This document shows positions 22,299 through 33,320 of a DNA stretch of 64,000 nucleotides, in pieces. The translations under genes were made by a program, and so were the position numbers. The first letter of the stretch is position 1. Each line of letters starts with the position of its first letter. A model generated the notes under the pieces. That model did not search any database and had not been told where the DNA came from. It was given only the letters and a program-made list of their open reading frames with translations. This DNA is from Adiantum capillus-veneris. Taxonomy: Eukaryota > Streptophyta > Polypodiopsida > Polypodiales > Pteridaceae. Location: contig CM043961.1 of the NCBI GenBank assembly GCA_014529385.2, forward strand, positions 13,504,978-13,568,977. Reading direction: 5' to 3'.

Positions 22299-23213
22299 TG
22301 TTAACTGAGTCAACGTCAGTTAACAAGAGCTGCTAAAGACAAAAGACGTATGGATGTACATCAAGGATGAATACAAAGAAGCAATAAAGATTGGAGTTAC
22401 ACATTTTTCACATTTTCTCAAAATGGTCATGTATTGTAAATTCCCGATTTATTTCAAGCCATTGTAATATTTTAATGTGTTACGAGCTCAATGGGAGTTT
22501 CAAGCTGTCAAGAACATGTTAGTTAGTGTGCCTAGGTAGCAGATTCAGCAAATGGTGGAGCTCTAAAGGCCTTGGGTGATCGGACATTGCATATTCTTAC
22601 CCTAGGTATATAAGGCAGTGTGTAAAATAAATTAGGGTTCTCAAGCTCATTTGTTGAGAGCACTCTTCGGTGAGAGCTCTTGAGGTGTGTGACTATGGAC
22701 TGCTTGAGCTTCTCCTTGCTCATGTGACTTGGTTAACACTAATCAATGCTTAATTCTCTTTCACTATGCCTCTCTCATGCTTCTTATGATTTTGTATGAT
22801 GCTTTGATTATCTAGATCTTAACTAATTGGTGGTTAATCTCTCTCTAATCTTGTGTGATTGCCCTCTTTTGCTTCTGTGTGCATGTAGGTTTGATTGGAG
22901 TGTGATGCTCAATGTGTGTGTGCTTGAGTTTAGTGTGTTGCATGATAGGATTAGTGTTGTGTGCGTCTTGCAATCGTTAGTGTGTGTGATTTGGTTGATT
23001 GGAGGTGAAGGGAAGTGGATGTGGAGATTGCCCATCATTGTGGCTTAGCTACTCCTTAGGCCGAGAAGCTCACCTTGTAGAGTCAACCATTCGTGTTGCC
23101 ATGATTAGCTCACTAATCACGTGAGTGTTTCCATGCCCTAGCCGAGTAGCTCATCCCTCCGGATTGATAATTTTGTTGGTCATTGGAGCTATTCAACGAT
23201 GGAACCCCCAACA
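22299..23213 (+). repeat. 5' LTR of the Tat/Athila-like element
   Basis: 915 bp with TG…CA ends. A TATA box (TATATAAGG) lies at 22607-22615. It is clearly homologous to 35037-35961, with scattered substitutions and small indels indicating an older insertion than the copia elements in the window. Confidence 0.9.
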
Positions 23214-23215
23214 TT

Positions 23216-23233
23216 TGGTGCCGTTGTCGGGGA
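23216..23233 (+). promoter_or_regulatory. tRNA-Asp-type primer-binding site
   Basis: TGGTGCCGTTGTCGGGGA differs at two positions from TGGCGCCGTTGCCGGGGA, the complement of the plant tRNA-Asp 3' end used by Tat/Athila-lineage elements. It lies two bases after the LTR. Confidence 0.85.
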
Positions 23234-24500
23234 TGATGACCTACGCTAGTGTAATTGTGGCATAATCGGATGTGTTTCCTCACTAATTTCACTTGTGTGT
23301 TTATGGTTTTGTGGATTTTGGATGTGTGTGCATGAAGCAATGTGTTCATAATTCCCTAAGGTGTCACGTATCTTGCCAATTGTGTGTTTACACACTCTAA
23401 TTTCACACTAACCCCTTGCTAATTTCAGTAATTTTTGCTAACTTACACACTAATTTGTGATGAAGGATTGGAGCTTTCAACCGTCAATCGATCTTCATCG
23501 GAAAGGTAATCAAGGTGGTATTTTCAACTTCCCTAGAATCTAAAGATGTGTAGAATTGTGTAGAGATTCCACCATGATGCAATGTAATGTTGATGCTATG
23601 TTATTGCAATGCAATGTTGATGCTATGAAATTTTTTGGATTGTTCGTTTTCATACCGTCGTAATGCCAAATTTTTAAAGAATTGGTGGCGTATGAAATTG
23701 ACAAGTTTCAATTGCTAATTGGTGATTTTAGATTGCTAATTAGGTACGTAATTGAGTTAATTGCATGCTTGAATGGTCAATTGAAAGTGTGTGTGCACTA
23801 AAATCAATTGTGTGTGCATTCTAATTGAGTGTGTGTATGCCTAATTTTAGGTGTGTGTGCGCTATTTTGCCCTTGTTTGTGCACCTAAAAGTCAATGTGT
23901 GCTTAATGATTTTTTAATTGTGATGATTGATTTGTGTTGTGGTCATGCCCAACTAGAGATTTGTGAAATCACATTGCAATTTCGACAAGATTAAGCCTTT
24001 TGTGTGCACACCTAAAGATTGATAAAAACTACCTATTTTATTACTGTGTGTGTGCGCCTAAAAAGTGCTTAATGTGCATGATTAATTCAATGTTTTGATT
24101 GCAATTTTGGTGTGTGTAAAGGTTACTTGCTGCGTTTTTAAGCTCAAAACAGGGATTTATACACTCCAAATGCGTCAAATTTTGACCTAATTTACCCAAT
24201 TTAATTGCCTACTTTGGATTTTATCGATCAGATTAATTGGCAATTGAATTGATATGCTTTTTATGATTTCACTTGGCTTCACTAATCCTCTATGTGTGGA
24301 TAATTTTTACAATTTATTTGGGTATTTTTTACCCTCTCTCTCTTCCACTGCCACACGCATGCCTGCTCCTTCAAGCCCGTGTTGCGCGTTGCCAGTCGTA
24401 CACTGCTACACACACCCCAGGCTGGACCCCTCAATCAGTGTCGAGTCGCCGACAGCCCGCCTTCAGCGCGCTCTGTTAGTCACCGCCGGTTAACCCCCTC
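23234..24500 (+). other. Leader of the Tat/Athila-like element
   Basis: Non-coding, rich in short TGTGTG-containing phrases (GTGTGTGTGC). No reading frame is supported. Confidence 0.5.
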
Positions 24501-24529
24501 CAGGCACGTAAGGTTTCATTGTTTTCTTT

Positions 24530-25120
24530 ATTTATTTATTTTTTAGTTATTTTTTGTTTATTTAATGCTTTATTATCACTAAAAAAAGGAATAAAAAAGA
24601 GTAAAAAATCACAAAAAAAATACAAAAATATTTTTAAAACAATAAAAATAAAAATCACAAAAAAGGATAAAAAATCACAAAAAAGAATTTAAAAAAAAAT
24701 CACCAAAAATCCATAAAAACAATTTTTTTAAAAAAGGATTAAAAGTTTGCAAAAAAAATTTCTTATAAAAAAGAAAAAAACTCATGAAAAAAAAAGATTA
24801 AAAAAAAGCCATAGAAAATTCACAAAAAGATAAGAAACTTGTAGGAAATCATAAAAAAAATCAAAGACTTCAAAGGTAAATCAAAAAATTGTAAAAATTT
24901 CATAAAAGCAAAAAAAATTCATAAATTCATAAGAAAAAACCCAATGAATAATACAAAATTCATAAAATCTTCAAAAAAATCTATAAAAATTAAAAAATCA
25001 ACAAAAAATAGAAAATACACAAAAAATTCATTTAAAATCAAAACTTTCCCAAAAAAATTCATAAAAATATCAAAAAAGTAAAAAATTCAAAATTTAATAA
25101 AAATTTAAGAACAATAAAAA
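24530..25120. repeat. A-rich low-complexity tract
   Basis: About 590 bases composed mostly of A on the plus strand, with recurrent AAAATCACAAAAAA, TTCATAAAAA and similar phrases. It has decayed simple-sequence character. A Lys-rich frame running out of it at 25128-25343 is composition-driven. Confidence 0.8.
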
Positions 25121-25949
25121 TAAAGCCGTGGCAACTGCCAGAAAGAGTAAAAAAAAGCCAAAGAGTGCCAGAAAGAGCCTGAAAAAGCCAGGAAGGGACA
25201 AAAAAGCAAGTCAAAAAGCAAAAAACACACAGTTTGGAAATTACACCGTGCAAAAGCGAGAAGTGCGAAAACAGTTAAATCGAGCCGTCGGCAGGGAACG
25301 CATTCAAAAATTTGTCGAACATAGAGTAAAAACAAAACCGTGAAAACTAAGAAATCAAGGTTTGATCGAAAGGTGACCGGCTTGTACACGTTTACACGAA
25401 ACCGAATTCAAAATTACATTTCTATGTAAAATCAAGCCATTAGGGTAGTTTCACGCGTCGAAATTGCAAATCGGGGTTGAGATTAGCAGATTTTGGACAA
25501 AAATTGGCAAAATTTGAGTGGATGTCTCGCTAAAACCTAGAATTTGGACCTAGCATTAAGGAAAATCCTAAGGAACTCGGACTGAATTAATTTGGCCAAG
25601 AACATTATTATTCTAGCTAAATTTTGACAGAGTTGCCACGATTTGGTCAAGGAGCTAGAATTGATCGTGCACGCTATAAATTGGCTAGTGCAAGTAATTG
25701 CACTGAAAATTGAGCTTTCAGTTGGAAAAATAGGGGCACCAATCACGGTGGATTGCAGATTAGGCCATTCAGGGCGTAGATCAATTCTGAAACTTTCAAG
25801 CTAGAATTAATCAACTCTTGTGAGTCTGAAGAGAAATCAACTGCAAAAGTGCTTTGGCTAAAGCAATTTAATAAAAAATCGAGCAGGAGAAATTCTGCTA
25901 ATCAATACTAAAATATGCTAAGAGATAATTTTTACAAAACTAGTCGACA

Positions 25950-26700
25950 TGGACTCAAATCGAGGCGAGAGTTCAAGTACAGTACATCAAGCTAGCACCA
26001 AGGGCAACACATGCACAACTGCAACCGAGTAGCTTTTACAACTATATGGCTACAATGGAGATAAGGTTTTGTATACAGATTCAGAAGGCCATAGATACTT
26101 GATGAGCAGCAAAAGTAACACATGAGCCAAGATCCTATTAATCAGAGTAAGGCCAGATCTAGAGAACTCCCAGATGTTCACATATTTCAGCGGAGCCAGG
26201 TATTGCAAGCTCAAAGATGAAGTGTAAATAGAAGTTCAGAAAGTCAACCCAAGTGTTCATCTAGAAATCTACACAAACCACCAAAACATACAGTTGGTGC
26301 ATATGCAATCAGGACCATGGTACATGGATTATAGTGGTCAGATCTATAGTCAAAAACCAAAAATGGAAGATCCAACAGATCAACCAATAGAAGCCAATCT
26401 AATTGGAGAACCAAGCCAAAGACGGTACAAAGGTCAAGATGGAGCATTCTACTACTTGATGCTTAGTGTTCTGAAAGAAGATGCCGACAACTTGGCAAGT
26501 ATAGAAGCAGAAACTCCTCAAGTAGAGCTTGATCTGATAGAACCGAATGAAATACCACCAGTCCGTATTGCTCAGATTGTGGACAAAAAGGTGGACATTT
26601 TTTTGAAGATTGTCCAAGAAATCCAGACAACAGGGACATATCAAAACAGACCAAGCAAGGTACATAGAAAATTGGAAATGCGAATCTCGATGTAAGTGCG
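25950..26700 (+). pseudogene. Gag-like region with shifted zinc knuckle
   Basis: The frame near 26072 reads LYTDSEGHRYLMSSK, and the frame 26294-26695 has MDYSGQIYSQKPKMED and GEPSQRRYKGQDGAFYYL. In a shifted frame at about 26558-26605 is YCSDCGQKGGHFFEDCPRNP, a CCHC zinc knuckle with one extra residue before the His. This is the gag RNA-binding signature, so the region is a decayed gag. Two or more frameshifts separate the parts. Confidence 0.6.
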
Positions 26701-26826
26701 TTTAACTCGTCACTTATCATGCAATCAGATGATTCTGCATTATCGTTAGAAGCACCAGTAAAAGCATTGTAAGTTCAAAATCAACATAAAGATGCACATG
26801 CACCTGAAAAGCTTAAAATTGATTCT

Positions 26827-27462
26827 TTGAACAACAAATTTGTACATGAATTTGGTCAAGGTGTTGAGATATCACCGAATGTTGAAAAGACTGTTAGGTT
26901 TGCAAATGATTCTGCATCCATTACCACAAGTGTGCAATCATTCATGAGTCTAAGAGACACATCAAACAGAATGATGTTAGCATTGTATGGTACACATAAG
27001 TCATATGCACACTATCTTGACCAAAAAGGGAAACTGTGCAAAAAGGATCAACCAGTGTTTGAACGACCCACATACCAGCTCATAGAAGTATGTTCAGTGA
27101 TAGATAAAAAAGGATGGTTCATTTTAAAGGAAAGAATTTGTTATTGCCCATCCTCTCTAGAGCTGAAGAATATTACCCGAGTGAATCCAGAAATCTGCTC
27201 AAAGCCAAACTCTCCTCCATCGGACATCAAGCTTCGATGTTGTGACCAAACGAGCATATACTTTGACCAAAACAATCGTAGATATAGACAAGAGTCTAGC
27301 ATTTATGATGCCTTGGTTCCGGAAGCCACAAAAGCCCATATCATAGGAGACCCATGGGATAGACAATATTTAGGAAAAGATAATGCTATCTATAGCTTGA
27401 CTTGGGGAATAATTTGTCATGTTTCAAGGAGATACATAGAAAACTATGCAGAAGGTTTATAG
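26827..27462 (+). CDS. Open gag-like frame with a duplicated module
   Basis: A 211-codon frame. Its C-terminal half (YFDQNNRRYRQESSIYD, then AHIIGDPWDRQYLGKDNAIY) aligns with the upstream frame (MDYSGQIYSQKPKMED, then ANLIGEPSQRRYKGQDGAFY), so the protein is built from duplicated modules with the pattern A-N/H-L/I-I-G-D/E-P-x2-R-x-Y-x-G-x-D-x-A-x-Y. No known domain. It is probably part of the element's gag-like protein. The start is the first Met in the frame but the true protein may have extended upstream. Confidence 0.45.
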   Translation: MNNKFVHEFGQGVEISPNVEKTVRFANDSASITTSVQSFMSLRDTSNRMMLALYGTHKSYAHYLDQKGKLCKKDQPVFERPTYQLIEVCSVIDKKGWFILKERICYCPSSLELKNITRVNPEICSKPNSPPSDIKLRCCDQTSIYFDQNNRRYRQESSIYDALVPEATKAHIIGDPWDRQYLGKDNAIYSLTWGIICHVSRRYIENYAEGL

Positions 27463-27513
27463 ATGCCAAACATCAACAGTGTTACCCAAAGTGTACCTTC
27501 ACAGTCCTAAAAG

Positions 27514-28471
27514 GTGAGACTAAACCAGAGCCAAACAATTTTGAACTCTTACAATGAAGCAGGCTATAGTGATCACGCTAGGAAGGGGGGAGCTGTAAAT
27601 CCATCAAGCTCAACTTATGTACCAAGAAATGCTACACCAGCTAGAAGCCCTAGAGCCTTTAACCAACAGACCCCTTCAAAGCAGAAACCATTGAAAGATC
27701 ATATGGTTGTTGGAAGTTTCCAATTGACCCAAATCACATTAGAATCTACAGATAAATGCCTCTATGAAGATCATCAAGGACATAAGTTTCAACTGATCTC
27801 CACAAGTCAAAGACAAAAGCCGAAAAATCTAATAGTGTTCAAACAGTTACATGTGATCAAGCTCACATATGCATATCAAGATGCACATGGTAACGAATAT
27901 CAAACAAGATCATGATCTTGTACAAACCCATACGGATGGCCCGTCTGAAGTCAAAGACTATCTGAAGATGATGCAAAGCCTCAAGCTGCCAGAACAGATG
28001 AGAAAAAAGTCAAAATCAATGGAAGCTAAAGTTCAAAAATCTACACAAAGGTCACCACCAAAATCTCCTCCAAAGAGACAGATTATTCCAGAAAGTACAG
28101 TGGATCTATTAAGATCAAGAGTTACTCAGATGCAGGCGGACAATGCTCAACAATTGCAAAAAAATACAATATTACAGTCAATGGAGTCAACATCAATTGG
28201 ATCAGGTAGTCAAAGCAAAGAAAATGCAAAAAAAGCTCAACCAAAGGACACTGCCACAGCAAAAGCAATCAATTCAAACACGAATCCTGAGACGATCAAG
28301 TGTAACATTGTTGGTGAAAATGAAGAAAAGTTGTCTGGAGAAGTAAAGCTAGATTTTCAACTAGACAAGAATCTCATGTCCTTTTGCACTTGGAAAAGAT
28401 GTGGCCAACCACAGCTGGAAGATGCTCTTAAATTTGTGAGCCTATCTGCAGACAAACGAGCAGAATGCTAG
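27514..28471 (+). pseudogene. Continuation of gag-like protein, two overlapping frames
   Basis: The frame 27514-27915 contains two more short modules (LYEDHQGHKFQLIST and AYQDAHGNEYQTRS) that match the Y-x-D-x2-G-x2-Y pattern seen upstream. The overlapping frame 27869-28471 is rich in Lys, Gln and Ser (RVTQMQADNAQQLQKN) and looks like a low-complexity linker. The nested copia element interrupts at 28673. Confidence 0.45.
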
Positions 28472-28672
28472 GGAATCATCTCCACCACCATTGAAGTACA
28501 CAGATCATCATAGCTCAATTTCATGTGATCACAGCAAAAGATCTGCCAAACGACATCATAATGGTAATGCCAATGGCCCAGAAGATGTTAGAGATATAGA
28601 ATGAAAACAAGATGCAGTCTTCAAAGACAACAAAGAATAAAGACCAGGACTGGTCACCCGTGGATGACAGCA

Positions 28673-28858
28673 TGTTGGGGTATAGGCGTCTGTGCCTTGC
28701 CCGACCGCCCAGAGTCTGGGCGCCCACTGACTTGTATACCTTATACATAGCATAAGTGTATAGGGGGCTGCTCACTCTTTGAGTCTCCCCACCCACATCG
28801 TGTGTGTCTCCTTCTCTCTCTCTCACTCTCCGTCTGTGGTGCTCCGCGATCCCCTTCA
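28673..28858 (+). repeat. 5' LTR of nested copia
   Basis: TGTTGGGGTATAGGCG at the start and CCCCTTCA at the end. It contains a perfect inverted repeat CGCCCAGA-G-TCTGGGCG at 28706-28722. Confidence 0.93.
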
Positions 28859-28860
28859 AT

Positions 28861-28872
28861 TGGTATCAGAGC
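28861..28872 (+). promoter_or_regulatory. tRNA-iMet primer-binding site of nested copia
   Basis: TGGTATCAGAGC, two bases after the LTR. Confidence 0.93.
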
Positions 28873-30125
28873 GTAGGTGCGGAGGGAGCGCGTGTGTGCA
28901 CAGTCACGACGGCTTTGAGAGCTTCGAGGCGATAGCTCGCTCGCTCTCGACGGTGGAGTTCGATCGTGGAGTTTCACAGAGAGCGATTTTAGCTTGAGGA
29001 GCATTGTCTTTGGAGATTAGGAGCTTGGTGTGGTCAAGCTTGGTCGAGGAGGCGGTTGCGGCTTCCTTGGTGAGAGGAGCTTTTGAGCTCAGTGGAGCTC
29101 GTTAGAGAAGTGCTCGGCGGAGGAGAGCTTGAAATTCGAGTGCTTGGATGCTGTTGTGGCAGAGCTCTTGTGTTGGAGCTTGCATTGAGAGGACATTGCA
29201 TCACGCAGAGTGTAGCAGGAGTAGGTTCAAGACTGTGTGCAACTCGTTTTTGCCATTTTCGGGCTCTAAAACGCAGTTTTTTGCGTAGCTTCGTCATACA
29301 GAGTCAGATCTACATGATCCAGGAGTCTAGGTCAGGTTTTTGGCACGCTTCGGACGCGATGATGATGTCTATTTGCTGAAATTATGCTTTGAATTACAGC
29401 AGGTACAGCAGCAGGTTTATTTGTGCACTTTCGGGTCCCAAAAACACTGTTTTTGGTATATCTCACACACACGGAGTATTTTCTGCAGCAACCAGCAAAT
29501 TCATAGGTGTACACAGGTTTTTGGATATGCATTTGTCCAGAGAGCCACTCATGCGAGAGTGAGCTATGTTGCCATGGTCTTGGCGGTTTATGTATGCCAT
29601 ATATGGATTTGTGTATTTGTTTATGGCTGAGATTATTTGAGTGGTACTCCGGCAAGAGTGGGTATGCTCATATGTATGACTTTGTGAGGTGATTCCGGTC
29701 GAGTTTATTCCCGGATTGGCCATTGTGGCATATATTATTGTCTCTTTGAGGTTTACTGTTGAGATTTTGCTCCAGTTACAAAGGAGACTCTGCCAAAATT
29801 TTGTCAGATATTTATGCGGATTCGAGTCATATTGGCTTGTGATTTTGTGCAAGGTTTTGCACGGTTATTGGTGCAACTTTGCATCAGATTTTACAGCCAT
29901 ATTTTGCAGACTTTTGTTTGATGCGATTCGAGCCAGTTTAGGGCTGATTTGGTTGACATTGCGGGAGATCTATTTTGGAGTGTGTCTCACAGGTTTTACA
30001 TTGTGTTTCTGGCCATATTTGTAGACAGTTTCCAGGTGTTGTTGGTGAGGTGGTTTTGCTTTCTAGTTTGCTACATTGTGCTCATGGCAGAGACAGGTGA
30101 TTGATCAGATTGTGACCTCTCACAG

Positions 30126-30680
30126 ATGCGCGTGTTTGATGGGTCATACTTTGCGGCATGGAGAGAGTGTATGCTTGATGCATTGACACAGCGAGGGTTG
30201 CATCGACCATTGAGTGGTGATGCAGGTAGACCTTCAAACATGTCTGACGATCAGTGGCAGGAGCTAGAGGAGATGGCACTATCTACGCTCTCTTTGCACC
30301 TTGTGGAATCTGTATATGCTCTTGTTATGTATGAGACTACTTCGAGAGCACTTTGGCGCAGATTATATGAAATCTATGATAGATCTGAGTCATCAAGGAC
30401 TCGTGTGAGACATGTACATTCACGAGCATGCCGACACGTGACATGTTGGTATTGTGGTCATTTTGGACACGTTAGACGGCGTTGTTTTTGTCGTATGCGA
30501 CATCGTAGGAGACATGGCTGTCTCAGAGATGTATGTAGTGATGCCATGGACTCAGTTGCTTTGACAGTTGATGCAGATGTAGTGTCGGAGTATACTAGTG
30601 ACGGGATGTCACTTTTACCTCGAGCTATGCACGAGATGCTATACATGTGGATAGTGCACTCCCTTCGCAGTGGTTGCTAG
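30126..30680 (+). CDS. Copia gag (UBN2-type) with zinc knuckle, nested element
   Basis: The 184-codon frame starts MRVFDGSYFAAWRECMLDAL, a copia gag beginning, then EEMALSTLSLHLVESVYALV, and ends with the CCHC knuckle CWYCGHFGHVRRRC. The usual gag middle is shortened: the segment between RLYEIYDRS and the knuckle is much shorter than in the autonomous copia at 57515. The Arg-rich knuckle flank suggests nucleic-acid binding is preserved. The frame is intact but smaller than in autonomous relatives. Confidence 0.7.
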   Translation: MRVFDGSYFAAWRECMLDALTQRGLHRPLSGDAGRPSNMSDDQWQELEEMALSTLSLHLVESVYALVMYETTSRALWRRLYEIYDRSESSRTRVRHVHSRACRHVTCWYCGHFGHVRRRCFCRMRHRRRHGCLRDVCSDAMDSVALTVDADVVSEYTSDGMSLLPRAMHEMLYMWIVHSLRSGC

Positions 30681-31186
30681 ACGCAGATGCTATGTTTCAT
30701 GTCACGTCGCATCGTGAATGGTTTTGTAGCTATTCTAGCGAGATGCTTGGCAGTGTACGTTTGACCGATGGATCGGTGCATGCGATAGCAGGTGCAGGAG
30801 ATGTGAGACTGTCATTACCAAGTGGTGCATCTTACTTGTTACGACATGTGCGCTATGTACCAGATTTGACAGTGAGTTTGATCTCGATTGGTCAGCTTAG
30901 AGATTGTGGATGTCAGATTTCGCTACGAGAGCGAGATTTTGTGATGCATTTGGGTTCGCTAGTGATTGCGAGAGGTGCCAGGAGTGGTACAGGTTACCCA
31001 TTGCATGTGGATCACGGGAGAGACGGTGTTGTCTCTGTGATCATGCAGCCAGGTAGAGAGCAAGAGAGCAGGCGAGTCTTTTTTGCTCATGGGTTGCAGG
31101 GTACTTTGCATGGAGTGCAGAGTAGTGAGCTTGTTGTGCACACAGTTGGGGCACGACTTGAGCAGTCACACAGAGAGGTGACATAG
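30647..31186 (+). CDS. Copia protease-region frame, altered active site
   Basis: It contains WLLDADAMFHVTSHREWF, corresponding to the copia protease motif WLLDSGASFHMTPHREWF. The catalytic Asp position is kept but DSGA has become DADA. RHVRYVPDLTVSLISIGQL is the following conserved protease/pre-integrase segment. It overlaps the gag frame by 34 bases in a different frame. Altered but open for 179 codons. Confidence 0.6.
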   Translation: MDSALPSQWLLDADAMFHVTSHREWFCSYSSEMLGSVRLTDGSVHAIAGAGDVRLSLPSGASYLLRHVRYVPDLTVSLISIGQLRDCGCQISLRERDFVMHLGSLVIARGARSGTGYPLHVDHGRDGVVSVIMQPGREQESRRVFFAHGLQGTLHGVQSSELVVHTVGARLEQSHREVT

Positions 31187-31192
31187 TCAGAC

Positions 31193-31912
31193 ATGCATGC
31201 TTTGCTAGTGACAAGGCAAAGCAGAGAGTCAGTTGTGCGAGATACTTCTATGCAGGATAGACAGGTAGAGCGGTCTTGCTCTAGTGAGTCACGACAGGAG
31301 GACGTTGTGCAAGAGTCTATGCATACGGAGTTAGAGCATGAGAGCTCTAGTGAGTCACAACAGATTAAGTGGTCATGTTTGCAGTGGATGATTGCAGAGG
31401 AGGCTGAGACGTCAGCGATTATACAATCATTCCTTTCTATGCTCGACAGTGAGCATGGGGATATAGTTGTGCAGGATATGTCTTCCAGCAGACACCTAGA
31501 GCAGCTGGTTTGCTCTGAGGTTGCACGACAGGTTGATGCGTCTTTTGTGGACAGTCAAGAGATGCATGTGGCTGACACGCCTTGTCAGTCAGAGATGCCT
31601 ATTGCGAGGGATATATATGTTGATGCATGCTCCGTAGAGCTAGCAGGGCCCGCTAGCATTGCGTCGGCATTCGGTGGTTTCATGTATGAGATGTTGATCT
31701 TGAGACCGGATATCGCAGCTGCAGTGGGAGCATTTGCAGTTGGGGTTGTCAGTCGTTTGTTGACTGATGATGGCATAGTGCACGAGGGAGATATGCAGGT
31801 ATTGCGTACATACTTGCAGTACGTGTGCGGTACGTCTGGTGGTGTATGGACTTACACGGGAGCAGGACAACCGGATGCACACGATCACAGCCAACCAGTG
31901 GGCATCGGTTGA
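31193..31912 (+). CDS. Chimeric frame ending in RT C-terminal remnant, nested copia
   Basis: 239 codons. The first 140 are acidic and Ser/Gln-rich with no domain (repeat of SSESRQEDVVQES and SSESQQIKWS). The last part (ASAFGGFMYEMLILRPDIAA, then YLQYVCGTSGG) matches the copia segment SAVGSLMYAMIATRPDIAF followed by LRYLKAT at the end of RT. Integrase and the rest of RT are absent. The long open reading despite deletion is unusual. Confidence 0.55.
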   Translation: MHALLVTRQSRESVVRDTSMQDRQVERSCSSESRQEDVVQESMHTELEHESSSESQQIKWSCLQWMIAEEAETSAIIQSFLSMLDSEHGDIVVQDMSSSRHLEQLVCSEVARQVDASFVDSQEMHVADTPCQSEMPIARDIYVDACSVELAGPASIASAFGGFMYEMLILRPDIAAAVGAFAVGVVSRLLTDDGIVHEGDMQVLRTYLQYVCGTSGGVWTYTGAGQPDAHDHSQPVGIG

Positions 31913-31991
31913 GAGCGGTTTTCTCTCACCTTTTGTAGTCTTTAGACTAGGTTCCCTTGCTTAAAGGCACAGTTGCCTTCAAGTGGGAGGT

Positions 31992-32177
31992 TGTTGGGGT
32001 ATAGGCGTCTGTGCCTTGCCTGGCCGCCCAGAGTCTGGGCGTCCACTGACTTGTATCCCTTATACATAGCATAAGTGTATAGGGGACTGCTCACTCTTTG
32101 AGTCTCCCCACCCACATCGTGTGTGTCTCCTTCTCTCTCTCTCACTCTCCGTCTGTGGTGCTCCCCGATCCCCTTCA
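31992..32177 (+). repeat. 3' LTR of nested copia
   Basis: Six differences from the 5' LTR over 186 bp, by direct comparison; followed by the TSD copy CAGCA. Confidence 0.93.
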
Positions 32178-32402
32178 CAGCACAAGGTCCTGAAGCACAA
32201 TTAAAATGGAGACTTATATCAAAGCACATCATGTTGAAGATGATTCATCTCTGTCAAGCAGAACTTTAGAGAGCTAGAAGTAGATCAAGCAACAACAAGT
32301 GCAGATAAAAAGGAGCAGAGAATTCCACCAGATCCAGAAGTTAAGAAGAACGAGGTTGCAGACAACCAGGAAGCAATAGGAAGTCCAAAGATCAGTCACT
32401 CA

Positions 32403-33320
32403 TTGCCAGCTGAATCAACCGATGTAAGTCAGATTGAAAAAAAAAGTCTCAAACCACCCTCCATAGAGACACAGTTGGATCAAAATGAGACCATGAAAGA
32501 ATCTAGAGAGAGATCTTCAATAGAACAAACAATGAGAATAGCTATAGTTCTCAGCAGTACAAAAGGAGCAAGTGTCAAAAGCAATGCTCTACTAGATAAA
32601 GAAGAAAAATCCAATATGGTTGTAGACTACATCCAAAGCATTCTAGTGATTACTCCATTCAAACATGAGAGCAAAACAATGCGAGGTTTGCATACAAGTA
32701 AAAAAGAAATGGTTGCTACCCTTAGCATCCAACAAAAGGAAGAGCAAGTAAAATTTCAGGTGAAGCCTTCAAAGGAATTGCTTGCAGATGTCATCCTTGG
32801 ACATCAGTGGTTAGATCAGCACAAGGCCTACAAAGAAGATACAATGCTAATACTCTCTTCTCCAAGAGGTAGCCAGCAACAGTTGCAAGTACCATTAGTG
32901 CCAGATTTAGAGTTGCAAAAGTCACAAGAGTCGAAGATAAATCTTGTAGAGAAAGGTAAAGCCAAAGTGGAACTTCCATCGATTAGCAAAGAAGGTGTGA
33001 CATCGTATGCCTCTACATCAAAGAACCCTCATGGATCAGCTTCTTCAAGCAAGTCAGGCTTTCAAAATTTCAAGTCAATTGCTGACCCAACTAAAACCTA
33101 TAAGGAGACACCCAAAAAAGCAAAGAGATTTCAGCCAAAGTACTCAAGAAATCAAAAGATAGTGAAGCAAGTGTTTATTCCGAGCAGTTTTGTCAAAGTC
33201 AATGATCTGGTTTGGATTAAAGATAGGAAATCAACAGAGAAAGACAAACACATGGGATGTATAGCATCACAATGGAGCTTAAAGGAACAGGAGTACTATG
33301 GAGGTAACAAACAGATTTGA
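32403..33320 (+). CDS. Protease-like frame of the Tat/Athila-like element
   Basis: A 305-codon frame. The N-terminal part is charged. The centre contains ADVILGHQWLDQHKAYKED, similar to the C-terminal part of retroviral-type aspartic proteases (DVILG-x-W-L). The expected catalytic D-S/T-G is not evident; KSNALLDKEEKSNMVV occupies about that place. The C-terminal part is Lys/Ser-rich (SSSKSGFQNFKSIADPTK). Probably the decayed gag-protease end of a non-autonomous element. No RT follows. Confidence 0.45.
   Translation: MPAESTDVSQIEKKSLKPPSIETQLDQNETMKESRERSSIEQTMRIAIVLSSTKGASVKSNALLDKEEKSNMVVDYIQSILVITPFKHESKTMRGLHTSKKEMVATLSIQQKEEQVKFQVKPSKELLADVILGHQWLDQHKAYKEDTMLILSSPRGSQQQLQVPLVPDLELQKSQESKINLVEKGKAKVELPSISKEGVTSYASTSKNPHGSASSSKSGFQNFKSIADPTKTYKETPKKAKRFQPKYSRNQKIVKQVFIPSSFVKVNDLVWIKDRKSTEKDKHMGCIASQWSLKEQEYYGGNKQI

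Larger units (their letters stand above)
28673..32177 (+). mobile_element. Internally deleted Ty1/copia retrotransposon, nested
   Basis: LTRs of 186 bp (28673-28858 and 31992-32177) differ at six positions. The 5-bp TSD is CAGCA (28668-28672 and 32178-32182). A tRNA-iMet PBS lies at 28861-28872 and a polypurine tract (AAGTGGGAGGT) at 31981-31991. The interior has gag and protease, then jumps to a short piece spanning the end of RT; integrase and most of RT and RNase H are missing. It depends on a related autonomous element. Confidence 0.93.

Noticed and set aside
25128-25343. Lys-rich 71-codon frame
   Set aside because: It begins at the edge of the A-rich tract and its composition is explained by that; no motif or splice context supports it.
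29034-29852. Several overlapping frames on both strands in the leader of the nested copia
   Set aside because: They lie between PBS and gag, have no motif and overlap one another in different frames.
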